This document shows positions 48,901-60,129 of a stretch of 64,000 bases of DNA, in pieces. Every line of letters starts with the position of its first letter. The first letter of the stretch is position 1. The notes under the pieces are model-generated. The model ran no database searches and was not told the DNA's origin. It was given only the letters and a program-made list of their open reading frames with translations. The translations under genes were made by a program, and so were the position numbers. The stretch lies in the NCBI RefSeq assembly GCF_001039355.2, contig NW_019775658.1, positions 171,419 through 235,418 on the forward strand, written 5' to 3'. Origin of the DNA: Lingula anatina (lineage: Eukaryota; Brachiopoda; Lingulata; Lingulida; Lingulidae).

Positions 48901-51900
48901 AATGCTCTTAAATTGTTTGATGTAGATCATTTGAAACTTGACCAGTGCAAAGATGCAGATCACTGTCCAATGCTGCTTCTAAAACAGGAACCATTCTGGA
49001 AGACATACTCAGTTTTAATCCGAATTGCTTTAGAAATCCCAATTTCTGGTTTGCTGCCAGTGGGAATGTTTATATATTACACTATCAAGGCATTCAAGAA
49101 ACTGTTTGAATATTCCAAAGTACATATTCATATCTTCAATGCAGCTCAAGTAGCAGAACGCAAGAAACTTAATAGGGAAATGCTGACTATTGTAACAGTT
49201 ATTGCAGTATTCATGATGATAAACGCATCACTGAATTTGGCAATACAGGTCAAATCTGTTTTTCCACAGACAGGTCCAAGTGTGTCTCCTGTTGCCATAT
49301 TCTTGGTTGGGGTGTTCAATGCAGTAAGCTCCTCACTGAACTTCATTGTCTATGGCATATTTGGATCACTTTTTAGAATAGAATTAAAGAGCATCTGCTG
49401 TTGTGCTAGTAATGCATAGAACAAAACTTAATATCCTTCAGTTATAGAAAAAAATGACAAAACATGGCATAAGACTAGGATACCCCAGCCCTTTCATATT
49501 TGAAAAAAAAAAAAGGGGTCAAAAGGCTGCAATGATATCACATGACAACATGACTGAGTAGGTACCTCAGTGGTAAATTATTTCAAGGGCAAAGGAGAGC
49601 CAAAGACCATGTTTACGTTTTCACCAATGTATATGAAGAAGGAAATGAGAAAACACTAAAAAAGGGCCTGGTTGGCATTAAAGTTTCTTTATAAATTTAA
49701 CATTTAGTTCATAGATGAGCTCCCTCCAGGTTTAATTAAGACCTGACATGAGACTACATGATGTCACTAGACAAAGAAACAAGATGGCCATCAGCCAATT
49801 CAGGATGTCATTTTGGGCATATGATAAAAACTTGAAAATTTCGTACATGTATTATTGATATTATCCATGTATCAACATGGCCTTTCTCTGGCAAAATAAG
49901 TATTAAATGTTAATTAGAAAAAATCTCTTTCTGAATATGTAAAAGTCAATAATGAGAATTTATTTGTGTAAATTCTTATTTATTATGAACTTTGTCAGAC
50001 AAATCAGTGAGTCTTTAATGAGAATATCTTTGTTAAAATTCTTACATAAATATGACATTTGCCACACAAAATCAGAAAGTCTCCACTGAGACATATAGCT
50101 GTTTATTTGTTTATCTATAAATGATTATGATTAACTGTACATCACAAGCTTCAAACTCCAGTGCACGGGTAGAAGCAATAATATTATTTCTGTACATCAT
50201 ATTTACATCTTCATAATATATTAATTGTATTTATGCCTATTTCCTATTTATATGTATTTGTGATTTCAGAAGGAAAGGTTAGAATTGGCATCGAGATCAT
50301 TTGATCTGCTGAAATATGATATAAGAATGATAATAAGAAAATGTTAGAAGTTTTATGTATTTACATATGTACATAACACCTGCAGCTGGTGATTGCTGTA
50401 AAGCAGCATGAAAATATTGAACAAATGTGAAAATTACTTATATCTCTGTTGATAAGTTCCGAATATCGTTTGGAGTACTCTGTGTTGTTGTGTACAACAT
50501 AAATAATAGCACACATGCACGCATGAAACATGATTAGGAAGTTTAATAGTGATAGTGTTATTATTCACATCTTGTTACCATGCTACAGTATTTATAAATT
50601 CCCATTTAGTTAGTCAAATTGTGTAATGCTATTGTCAAGTTTTACAATGGGATGTTTCAGTTAATTAAGGCAAGCAATATAGGCAAGCAAGTAAATTGTG
50701 ACATTTACTGAAAAAGGATGTAAGGAATACAGTAAGTGCTAACAGAAAGTCAGTATTAACAGAAAGGAAAGCAGATGCAGTACTGGAAAAATTTTAGAAC
50801 TTAATTCATAGGTTAACTACCTGAAGGGAGATTCACCAGTACTTCGCTTCCTCTGATGCAGAATTAGTATGACCACTGTATTATCAAATTGAATGCATTT
50901 TACCTGTGAAATTCCAAGCAAACCATTGAGGTTGACATCTAGCATTGTGTTCCATGCATTAAATACTCCTAGAGCAATGGAAAAGGACAGACCAACAAGC
51001 CACAGCCTACGGTGTCTGAAAACAGAGCAAAAAATCACTTAAATCATTACTGTAACACAACTTTAAAATTTAGGCATAAAAGTTGAAGGGCTACAAGTTC
51101 TATTAACTTTTCCTATGATCTAGATGAACCACTGTTCTTTATTTATTTACATGTACTTATCTATTAAGTTTTGGTACAAGTACATTACTTTTTACTATGA
51201 TGATGTATACTTGTACATAGATAGGGATTAATTTACGATGATGATACGCAAGTACACTAAGGTTGCTTAGCCTAACACCCAGGACTTGGGTTGTTTATAA
51301 CAGAAAAATGGTGGCTAGATCACAGCAGCCCTCTCAGTTTCTGTAACTGATATCAAATATTAATGCTTCTCACTTCAAGAACATGTTTTTTAAAAAAAGA
51401 ACCTACTGCAGATGTGGCACTGGTTTATAAGAAGTCAATAGATAATATTAAGAAGACTGATTCTACAACTAACAGACCTATTTTACCTGCGCCGCATTGA
51501 CCCACCTGACCAGCTGTCGCAGTCCATCTTTGAAATCCAGTCTCTCCACCGCAGCTGACTTGCTGGGCGGCTTGGGAGGAGAGTTAGGGAAATAGACCAG
51601 TACAGCCAGAAACAGCAGAGCAGTCCAGCCACCTTCTGGAAGTAGGTGTGGATCAAGAGACTTAACAACATGCTACTTTTGTAAGTAAAATAATAGAACA
51701 GAAAACATAACTATCTCAATTAGATGTCCTTCATACTTTAACTTTATAACAACAGTATTCAAACTGCAGTTCCAGTCATTATGGTTGATTTTTGATATTT
51801 TGTTTCTAATGAAAGTTTAAATGTACATTAACTTTCACAGAATTACTGCATAAAAAAGAGGAATTTTACATATAATTTTTATTGGGAACTCATTAAGTAA

Positions 51901-53641
51901 TCAGCAGGATGACAATGGACACATCCATAACACTTAATTCATACTTTTCTTTTATTTTTGAATAGGGCTCTGACCTTGTGACATTCAATGACAATTTTCA
52001 ATACCACTTATTCTGTACATTTCTACAACTCAATATTTTTTCAATGAGAGTTGTCATAAAACACACAGTTTCTTACCTGGTCCATAGTCTCTTTATTTAA
52101 TATCACATTATTTTTAAAATTTTATATTATTTCTATACACATATGTTAATTTTTCCTTTTATTCACTTACTTTATTGTTTCAAAAGGGATACATGTACTT
52201 AATCAATTTTCACTCAAATTTTATGAGTACTTTCTCTGAACAAGTTTGCCCAGCTTTGCTTGAAGTGCAAAAAATTGACTTAGTCATGCAGGACATAATA
52301 GCTTACCCAAATACATGAAAAACCTGATATCATTCCTCTCCTGTGCTGCATATAATCTCTGCACTGAGATATTCAGTCCTGTCATGTTGTGCTCACTGAC
52401 CAGCCGAGGACCTAGAAAAAGTGCATTTTTACCAGAACATGATGATTAGAAAATGTGACACTTGTGCTAGTAAACTATGTTGTGCCAAAATTATGCTAGA
52501 GGAATTATGCTAAAGGACCTACAGAAACCGCAAGTCCAGAGATTTTGTGACCGAGGTGTATCCAACACACCTGTCTCTTTGTTTAAAACAGAAAATTTTT
52601 AAAACTGAAAACTGTTTAATATATTAATTTCACCCCTAAACTACATGTATGTCTCAGGGGCGGATCCAGAGATATTTCTGACAGTCTTCCACATTATCTT
52701 TGTTGATCCATCCTCCATTTTTTGACTGTCTTCCGACAGAAAAAAATAGGTACTCATCAATGTAAACTTAGAAATTTGACCGTTTTCCAGAAGACCCAGA
52801 GGACCGCCTCAATCCGCCCCTGTGTCTTGCTATGTTGAAAATGTCTATTATCATCTAAATGTGGAACTGGAAATCAGCCATTTTGTATTCACTTATTATG
52901 ATCTTATTTTCTAAAATGTTTTCTATCACTCTAAGAATCATACTTGAAATCAATTAATTAAATGCACATCTTTGAGTTTCAGCCATTACTGGAAACTTAC
53001 TTGCCTTCACTACCAGAATGCCTCCAATGGGGAACATTGAAATTATTTGTTAGATGTAACCATATGTGAGCACTACACACTGAAAGGTTTACATTTATTA
53101 AATATCTAAAAGCGATGCCTTGGGCACATGCCTTTGTACATCACTCACCTAAGAGAAAGGACACTGCCAGTCCCATCCAGCCCGAGTTGGCCATGATAGC
53201 AGTAGCTGTCGCCCTCTGGTGGGGAGGAAACCAGTGACTGGACAACAAGGGAGGAGCAGACATACACACAGGACCTCCAAGACCAGCAAAGATCTGACCT
53301 AGATTGGCCAACCTGGGTAGTGAAGAAAAAATACTGTGTAGGTAGTATTTTTATTCATTATATAATAATTCAACTTATAAATAATGGTTTAACTTGATCA
53401 ATGTCATAAGTGTTGCCACTCTTAAAGTATGTGTTTTGGTCCATAATAACATTTTTTTATGAAAAACACTTTTTTCAAAATAAATTACTCATTTCCTAAA
53501 CAAAATTACAAATTTACATTTATCTACAAGTCTGGAAATCACTTCCAATTTTGTATTGAATTTAATCAGTTAAGTGTATAAAAAGTCCAGAGTAAGAACT
53601 GTGACAGAAAATGTAATCGAACAAAATTGACATGAGAAATG

Positions 53642-53673
<32 letters not shown>

Positions 53674-54487
53674 GGAGAGAGGGACAGGGAGAAGGCAGAG
53701 GAGTAAAGTTTTACCAGGTGAGCAAGGGAGGCATGACAGGAATACACTTCAGTATTGCACTTATCAACATTAAGGTAATTGTCAACAGTGTTGCCACACG
53801 GAGTCCTGAAAAATGCACATATACCTGTGAATGTAACAAGTATGTGTTAGTTATAAGCATTAAATTTGTGTTACTGTGAGCAACACTTAACTGCAAATTT
53901 CTAACTATTTAAATTGTCGTCAGTGCTTATCTTTAGTATTTTTTATTTAAATAACAGAACTGGGATTTAAACAAAATGACTTAATTTAAATCAAAATCCC
54001 AAGTGCATATGGTGCTCTTTTCACAATGGTGACCTCCAACATTTCCCCTTCACATCCAGTGCCCTTCACACCTTACACTTCACATGTAGTGACCTTTGAT
54101 CAGCCCCTTTTCTTTTCACATCTGGTAACCCAAACCTTTCACATCTAGTGACCTTCATCCCTTACCTTTCACATCCAGTATCCAGGCAAAGGGCAGCATG
54201 CTGACAGCAAAGGTGACCAGCCCCCAGGTGGTAAGCAAGGCCACCTCCCCATCACTCCAGTTAAATGCATGCTTGCAGCTATCTGCTATAGGGCCGTAGG
54301 TATTGTACTGGGCAGCCTGGGTCATAGCCACCAGCGAGAAGACCAGTACTATCCACCATCTCCTCTTATACACATGAACTTCTGCATGGACCTCATGTGT
54401 CTCGTTTATAGCCACAGGACCCGAGGAGTTGATGGCAGAGAATTCTGGAGATTTTGTACTGAGGAGAGGTGAACGTTCATCTGCCAT
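44857..54487 (-). CDS. SLC49A4: SLC49A4 (DIRC2) family lysosomal transporter
   Basis: Ten exons, in transcript order: 54487-54166, 53805-53715, 53312-53149, 52411-52307, 51635-51506, 51015-50904, 46418-46351, 46092-45974, 45686-45504 and 45011-44857. They total 1449 bp (482 residues) with every junction in frame; human is about the same length. It is a major facilitator superfamily protein with about 12 membrane segments. Diagnostic segments are YNTYGPI in TM1, HWFPPHQRATATAIMANSGW in the central loop/TM4 region, and VPLFYELACETTYPIAEGIT near the end. The N-terminus keeps an ERSPLL acidic dileucine signal, the type known to send human DIRC2 to lysosomes. MADERSPLL is chosen as the start because an acceptor lies five bases upstream of it. 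Intron 6 (46419-50903) contains a GPCR gene on the other strand. Divergent from SEC61G. Confidence 0.9.
45902..45936. repeat. Poly(A) homopolymer in an SLC49A4 intron
   Basis: About 35 consecutive A residues on the plus strand, hence poly(T) in transcript orientation just upstream of the exon at 45686. Confidence 0.95.
47967..47988. repeat. Poly(C) homopolymer
   Basis: An uninterrupted C run of about 20 bases in SLC49A4 intron 6; its length is prone to assembly error. Confidence 0.9.
48415..49419 (+). CDS. Orphan class A (rhodopsin-like) GPCR, single exon
   Basis: One frame of 334 codons without introns encodes seven hydrophobic segments. The N-terminus has N-glycosylation sites at N5 and N10. 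Family markers are N43 in TM1 (GITLNSLV), D70 in TM2 (LAIND), S-K-E-R-F at the end of TM3 in place of DRY, and LNFIVYGIFGS in TM7 in place of NPxxY, followed by a Cys-rich tail (CCCA) that could be palmitoylated. The TM6 CWxP motif is absent, and no Cys is visible at the outer end of TM3, so the usual TM3-ECL2 disulphide seems lost; ECL2 has its own C-x5-C pair instead. The arrangement is like divergent invertebrate peptide-type receptors, but ligand and subfamily are unknown. It lies inside SLC49A4 intron 6 on the opposite strand. Confidence 0.88.
   Translation: MAELNATLANGTELLDISPEYNYYLWTANAIIFLTAVVGITLNSLVLAVFYKSIEYNRTSYLLFILAINDNIFLVLRALQSIILTTYLYYKEARTTGLEKSIVGIQVATYFFMTLQMYIAALVSKERFCSVKKLNSIKNKIPLTRREKLFPLSVVITGLLIFNALKLFDVDHLKLDQCKDADHCPMLLLKQEPFWKTYSVLIRIALEIPISGLLPVGMFIYYTIKAFKKLFEYSKVHIHIFNAAQVAERKKLNREMLTIVTVIAVFMMINASLNLAIQVKSVFPQTGPSVSPVAIFLVGVFNAVSSSLNFIVYGIFGSLFRIELKSICCCASNA
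52655..52822. mobile_element. 168-bp hAT-type MITE in an SLC49A4 intron
   Basis: Ends are CAGGGGCGGATCCAGA and the reverse-complementary TCAATCCGCCCCTG, a terminus seen in hAT MITEs of many animals. Flanks carry the 5-bp direct repeat TGTCT (52650-52654 and 52823-52827). A degraded relative lies at about 14985-15112. Confidence 0.88.
53209..53224 (-). promoter_or_regulatory. CTCF-like motif within SLC49A4 exon 3
   Basis: The minus strand reads CCCCACCAGAGGGCGA, a full match to the bilaterian CTCF core (CCASYAGRKGGC). The bases also encode the conserved PHQRA stretch, so the match may be a by-product of coding. Confidence 0.3.
53645..53700. repeat. GA-rich microsatellite
   Basis: GA repeats with interspersed GGGA lie close to the SLC49A4 exon at 53715. 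Confidence 0.9.
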
Positions 54488-55782
54488 TGTTCCTGTAAAA
54501 AACAACATACCTACTGAGGAATATCCAAACATTTCTTCAACAGACTCAAAGGTAGATATAACAGCAAAATATTTGTTTATAAAATGGATTGAAATATTTA
54601 TAATAAGAATTAAATCAATATTCTTTGCAGGGTGCTCTCTTTAATTCAGTCTACAAAAAAAAAATCTTTATAAATACGTTGCTTATCATAAATGCTCACA
54701 GTACTGTACGTGTACCATCATAGGATTGTTGATGTGTTTGAATAACAAAATTTATTCAAGTTAAATATTAAAGGTTTATGTGCTAGAGATGCACTAAAAT
54801 TTGAATAACTTTCTAAATGAGATAACTCAAAAATTCAGATGGTTTATTCATATATGAAACTGTCTGTGCTTTAAATTTCAAGTCTTTGAGGCTCTGTGTG
54901 CACCCTGCATGTAAGACAACACAAAGTCAAAGATAATTAAATGATTGTCAAACAATTTTAGATGTCAGTGGCTAGTGATTTTTAAAATTTTACCTGTGAA
55001 AGACCTGCCCCAGTCTTTAAGATTTCACCAGTGCCTGGTTAACAGCAGGGAATAATTGAGCGCCGCATGACTATATTTATTGAGTCACGGCTTGGAAATG
55101 TATAGCAAAATGTCCCGTGACATAGCCACCATGTCATTAACTCCCATATCGTGCCACAAGAGGGCAGCGTTTGCAGTAACCACATTCCTTCCTCTTTTGT
55201 AGAAGAATTTGCTCTCTATTCAGGCCAATCACAATAAAGCGTCACGTTGAGTGCGTAACTGCTTCTCTTTCGGCACATCCGGCTTCGTGGCAAACGCAGT
55301 TGAAAGCAGAGTGCATATTCCTTGAAAAATCAGGTACGTAAATCGCAAGAAGCGTTTCTGTTTCAATACAGATTCAACAAATAAGCAATATTCAACTCCT
55401 TGAAATAGCTTTTAACTCCGTTTCAAGGTGAAACGTGTTTTTTAAAGATTTGTTTTGACCAATGTGGCCAACATTTCAAAACACATTGGAAAGATACATT
55501 GATTCTTATGAGAAAAGATGACGTGTCGTTGGTAATTCAGATATTTGCAAAAACTTTTTAGTGCTTGCCTCAATTTTTCCCTTCTGATTTTTGTTTCCAC
55601 GTGCTGTATTTAAGCCCCTCTCTCTCTCTCTCTCTCTCAATATACAGTGAAATTTTGATGAGTTGTATGTTGGATTCAGAAGTAGTTATAAATAGCGATA
55701 GAATAATACAAAAAATTATAGTAATCATTCATTACAAATTGCAGCTAAGTACATACATAGTCTAACTTTTTATTTAGGTAAA
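54488..55782. promoter_or_regulatory. Divergent SLC49A4/SEC61G promoter
   Basis: The SEC61G leader exon probably ends at 55333 (AATCAG before a GTACGT donor) and starts near the pyrimidine-rich CTTCTCTTTC at about 55260; the next acceptor ends at 55777. A CCAAT box lies at 55224-55228. A CTCF-like motif, GCCACAAGAGGGCAGC, lies at 55153-55168. The SLC49A4 leader must start to the left of these. A CT microsatellite lies at 55616-55639. Positions of transcription starts are inferred. Confidence 0.5.
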
Positions 55783-56846
<1,064 letters not shown>

Positions 56847-57174
56847 AAGAAGATTGAGCACAGATAAAGCATTCATAGGACTGGGATAATTACTGTTACC
56901 ACAGTTTGACACAAAAGGAGAAACTTGAATGAGATACCTAATTTATGGAGGCAGTGATGACTGTAACATTACAATGAATATAGATAGAGAGTTGTGTAAT
57001 TTCCCAAAGGACCTTTGATGACAAAGCCCTCATTATGTATTGTCAGATTCTTCTGGTTATCAGCTGTCTGTAGGACTGCAGATAAAAGTTACAGACATGC
57101 TTAAGGCTGAAACCAACTTCTTATCATTCTTATTGTACAGATCATTGTACTTGTCTTTAATTTTTTAAATGTCC

Positions 57175-57180
57175 AATAAA
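57175..57180 (+). terminator. Poly(A) signal of SEC61G
   Basis: AATAAA lies 328 bases after the SEC61G stop codon and about 500 bases before the PDIA5 start codon. Confidence 0.6.
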
Positions 57181-57682
57181 AGAAAATGTGTAACTAAAAA
57201 GAAATTTGTTGTATTCTTTATGCTTTATTAAATGAGCTTTGAAATAGATAAACCATACTAGTTTTAACTTGGTAACTGATCAGAAACACATTTGAAAACT
57301 GAAATACAGACTGCTGAATTTGATTTTTTCTAAAAACGCAGTATTCCTGTTGCAAGGTTAATATAAAATGTATGTTGTTGGAAGCCTGGCGTGAAATTCA
57401 TGCACTATAAGTAGCTTTTCTGATATAGGAGTGATGACGCACGTATTAGGAGCGTGTCATTGCTATGGATGACATATACATTATTCGACCTAAAAATTGA
57501 AAATAAAGCAGACGTTTGAAAATGTGATTCTAAACAATGTTTGTAATTCTGATGTGCTTAAATTTGCAGTTTGGAGGAACCACTATCTTTCACGGCGTGT
57601 AATTGTGTTAGTTGAGATGCGATGAAAATGCTGCAGGAAAAGAGGACAGCTAAACCGGAAGTACTTTCAATAACGTGGCAAA

Positions 57683-60088
57683 ATGGAGTGGATGCACACG
57701 TTGGTTTTCTTACTTGCGCTGATTTTGGTAAGTTTTTCCATACCTTCTTTACGATCGATTTTGACCAAACTTGTTTATCATGTAAGATTACATGGGTTGA
57801 TATTTTCAGATATATCTGCTTTATATATCATCCTTTAGATATTTTGTTTGCAACGTAGAAACTTGATATTCTCCGTGTTGTAGGCGCCGGTGCACAGTGA
57901 AAATGAACTCAGATGTCGTCTTATCAGTTTATCTTCAGCGATATCTGGGTTATAGAAACGTGTCAGTAGATTATAAAATACCACATCTACTAGTAGGGCA
58001 TTGATATTTTAAAGCTGGTTTGTTGTTAGTGTTTGGGAATTGTAATTGAAAGGGTAGAACTCAATAAATGGCTGCATTTGATCAGTTAAACGAACCCTCT
58101 CGATTTGCATAATATGCATCCGGTGCGTTATTAATTATACTGGTGATTACAGGTTTGATGTACAGTAGCTTATATTATATCACGCTGGCGTTTCTATGTG
58201 CCAAAAGAAAGATTGTACCTACCCTATGGAATTTGATGACTCAAAAATGTATTAAAGCAAAATAGCTTTTACTTATTATAAGATTTTTATATTATTGTAG
58301 TATAGATAAATGTTGAAAAAATCATGACAACATTTGAGGCGTGCACATGGATATCACCACATGTAAATTGTAAGTGATACTGAAAGAGTGTGACTGTCAT
58401 TTTTATCTCTTTTCAGTGTCAAATTCCCTCTTCACTGCTGGCTAAGAAAAAAGGGGGAGATCTTATTATAGACGTAGATGATGTGAAGGAGTTTAAAAAA
58501 TTATTAAAGACCAGGACCAATGTCTTGGTTGCATTTGGAAAAACAGGTGAGTCATTGTGTTTTTAGAAAATAAGTTTTCTTTTGATTGGATTTCATTAAT
58601 AAAGTATGCTTACCAGTATTTATTATATGGTGATTGCAAATATGCCATTCATTGTAAGGCAGATATGTGGTTTTCCTTTCAAATGCACATTTGCAAGTGA
58701 ATAGACTTGAGTCACTATAGACAGATTATTTCTGAAATCATAAACTGTGGTTGAATTATATTTATCAAAGGAACTACATTCCTCATTGTCAGCTGTTGCC
58801 ATGGTTATGGTGAACATACAGGTCATCGCAAACTTAGTGCAAACCCTGGAAAAGATACTTAGCTGTCAAAAAAAAAATTTTTTTTTGATTGGTTGCTTAT
58901 CTATAAAAATTATTGTGCTTTTTGCTCTCCAGAAAAAGCTTTATCTAGTAAGAAAAGTTTACTCTCTGAGGTTGCCTTGGAGATGAAAGGAAAAGCCACT
59001 GTGATCACAGTAGACTGCAGGTAACTTAGTCACTTCCTTTGTACAACTGACTTAATATAAAATATCTCCAAAGGGGTTGCACTCCTAAGAAGAAAGTACA
59101 TTTAGTTCATTTATAACCCTGACCACTTAAATTATGCAGTATCTTCTTGATATTGACTTTGGTATGTGCAAAATGCAATTAGTGAAATTTTCTGTTTTCT
59201 TTGTTTATAGTGAAGCCAAAAAATTATGTAAAAAGTTCAAAATTTCCCCATCACCAGTGGAGCTAAAACATTACAAGTGAGTATATACATGTGTGTGCAT
59301 GCAAGTGCGTGTGCGTGCAGGGCCTGTAAGCACATAAAACAATTAAGAGCACATTTCATCTCTCTGTTAGATGTATATTACTAAAGGAAGATTCATTGAT
59401 AGGTTGGATAAGGCTTAAGAATGCATTATATATTACTCCTTAAAGTTCACAAGTTTTTTAAAAGAATGGCTTAAATCATGTATTGTGCACACTGTATCCC
59501 AGAAAACTGAAATGAAGAAAATGCTCAGTGAATTTTGAACAGAACTGTGTGTTTTTAAAGTTATACCAATGTCTTTCAGAGATGGAGAATTTAATAAAGA
59601 CTATGACAGGAAGGAGGTAGTAAAGGTAGGCTTTGGATCTTTTGTTTTCTTTTGCTGTCTGAGTTAATTCTATTTTTTTTGGGGGGGGGGGGGCTTATTG
59701 TTAAGTACCATCAGAAACTGCTACTATGTAAAATAAAGGTCAGTTTTGTGTACAGAGTACAATATGATTTTGCCTCAGTAGCCATTATTAAATACTCTAC
59801 TTCATTTTCTTTATGTTTTCATATTTGGATCTCTGTATTTTTCAAGGCTTTGTTTTAATGCTGCAAGTACATATTATTCAACTGAATTTTTTTAATCATA
59901 TTTTATTATGATTGTTTTGTTTAGTCCATGGTGAGTTTCTTACAAGATCCCACAGGAGACCTGCCCTGGGTTGAGGACAGCTCAGCTGAAGATGTGACAC
60001 ATTTAGAGAACCCAGGGGTAAGTCTGATCTCTCTGTTTCTCTCATGATCACTTTTTTTAATTCAGTCTGTACCTTAACAAATGTGATC

Positions 60089-60129
<41 letters not shown>

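Noticed and set aside
57370-57480. Possible relative of the MRPL37 MITE upstream of PDIA5
   Set aside because: Only the words CGTGAAATTCATGC and ATAGGAGTG are shared; there is no inverted partner and no target duplication.
57622-57858. 78-codon frame at the PDIA5 start
   Set aside because: The overlapping frame starting at 57683 gives a signal peptide, a good GTAAGT donor and an in-phase join to the next PDIA5 exon, so the longer frame is a shadow.
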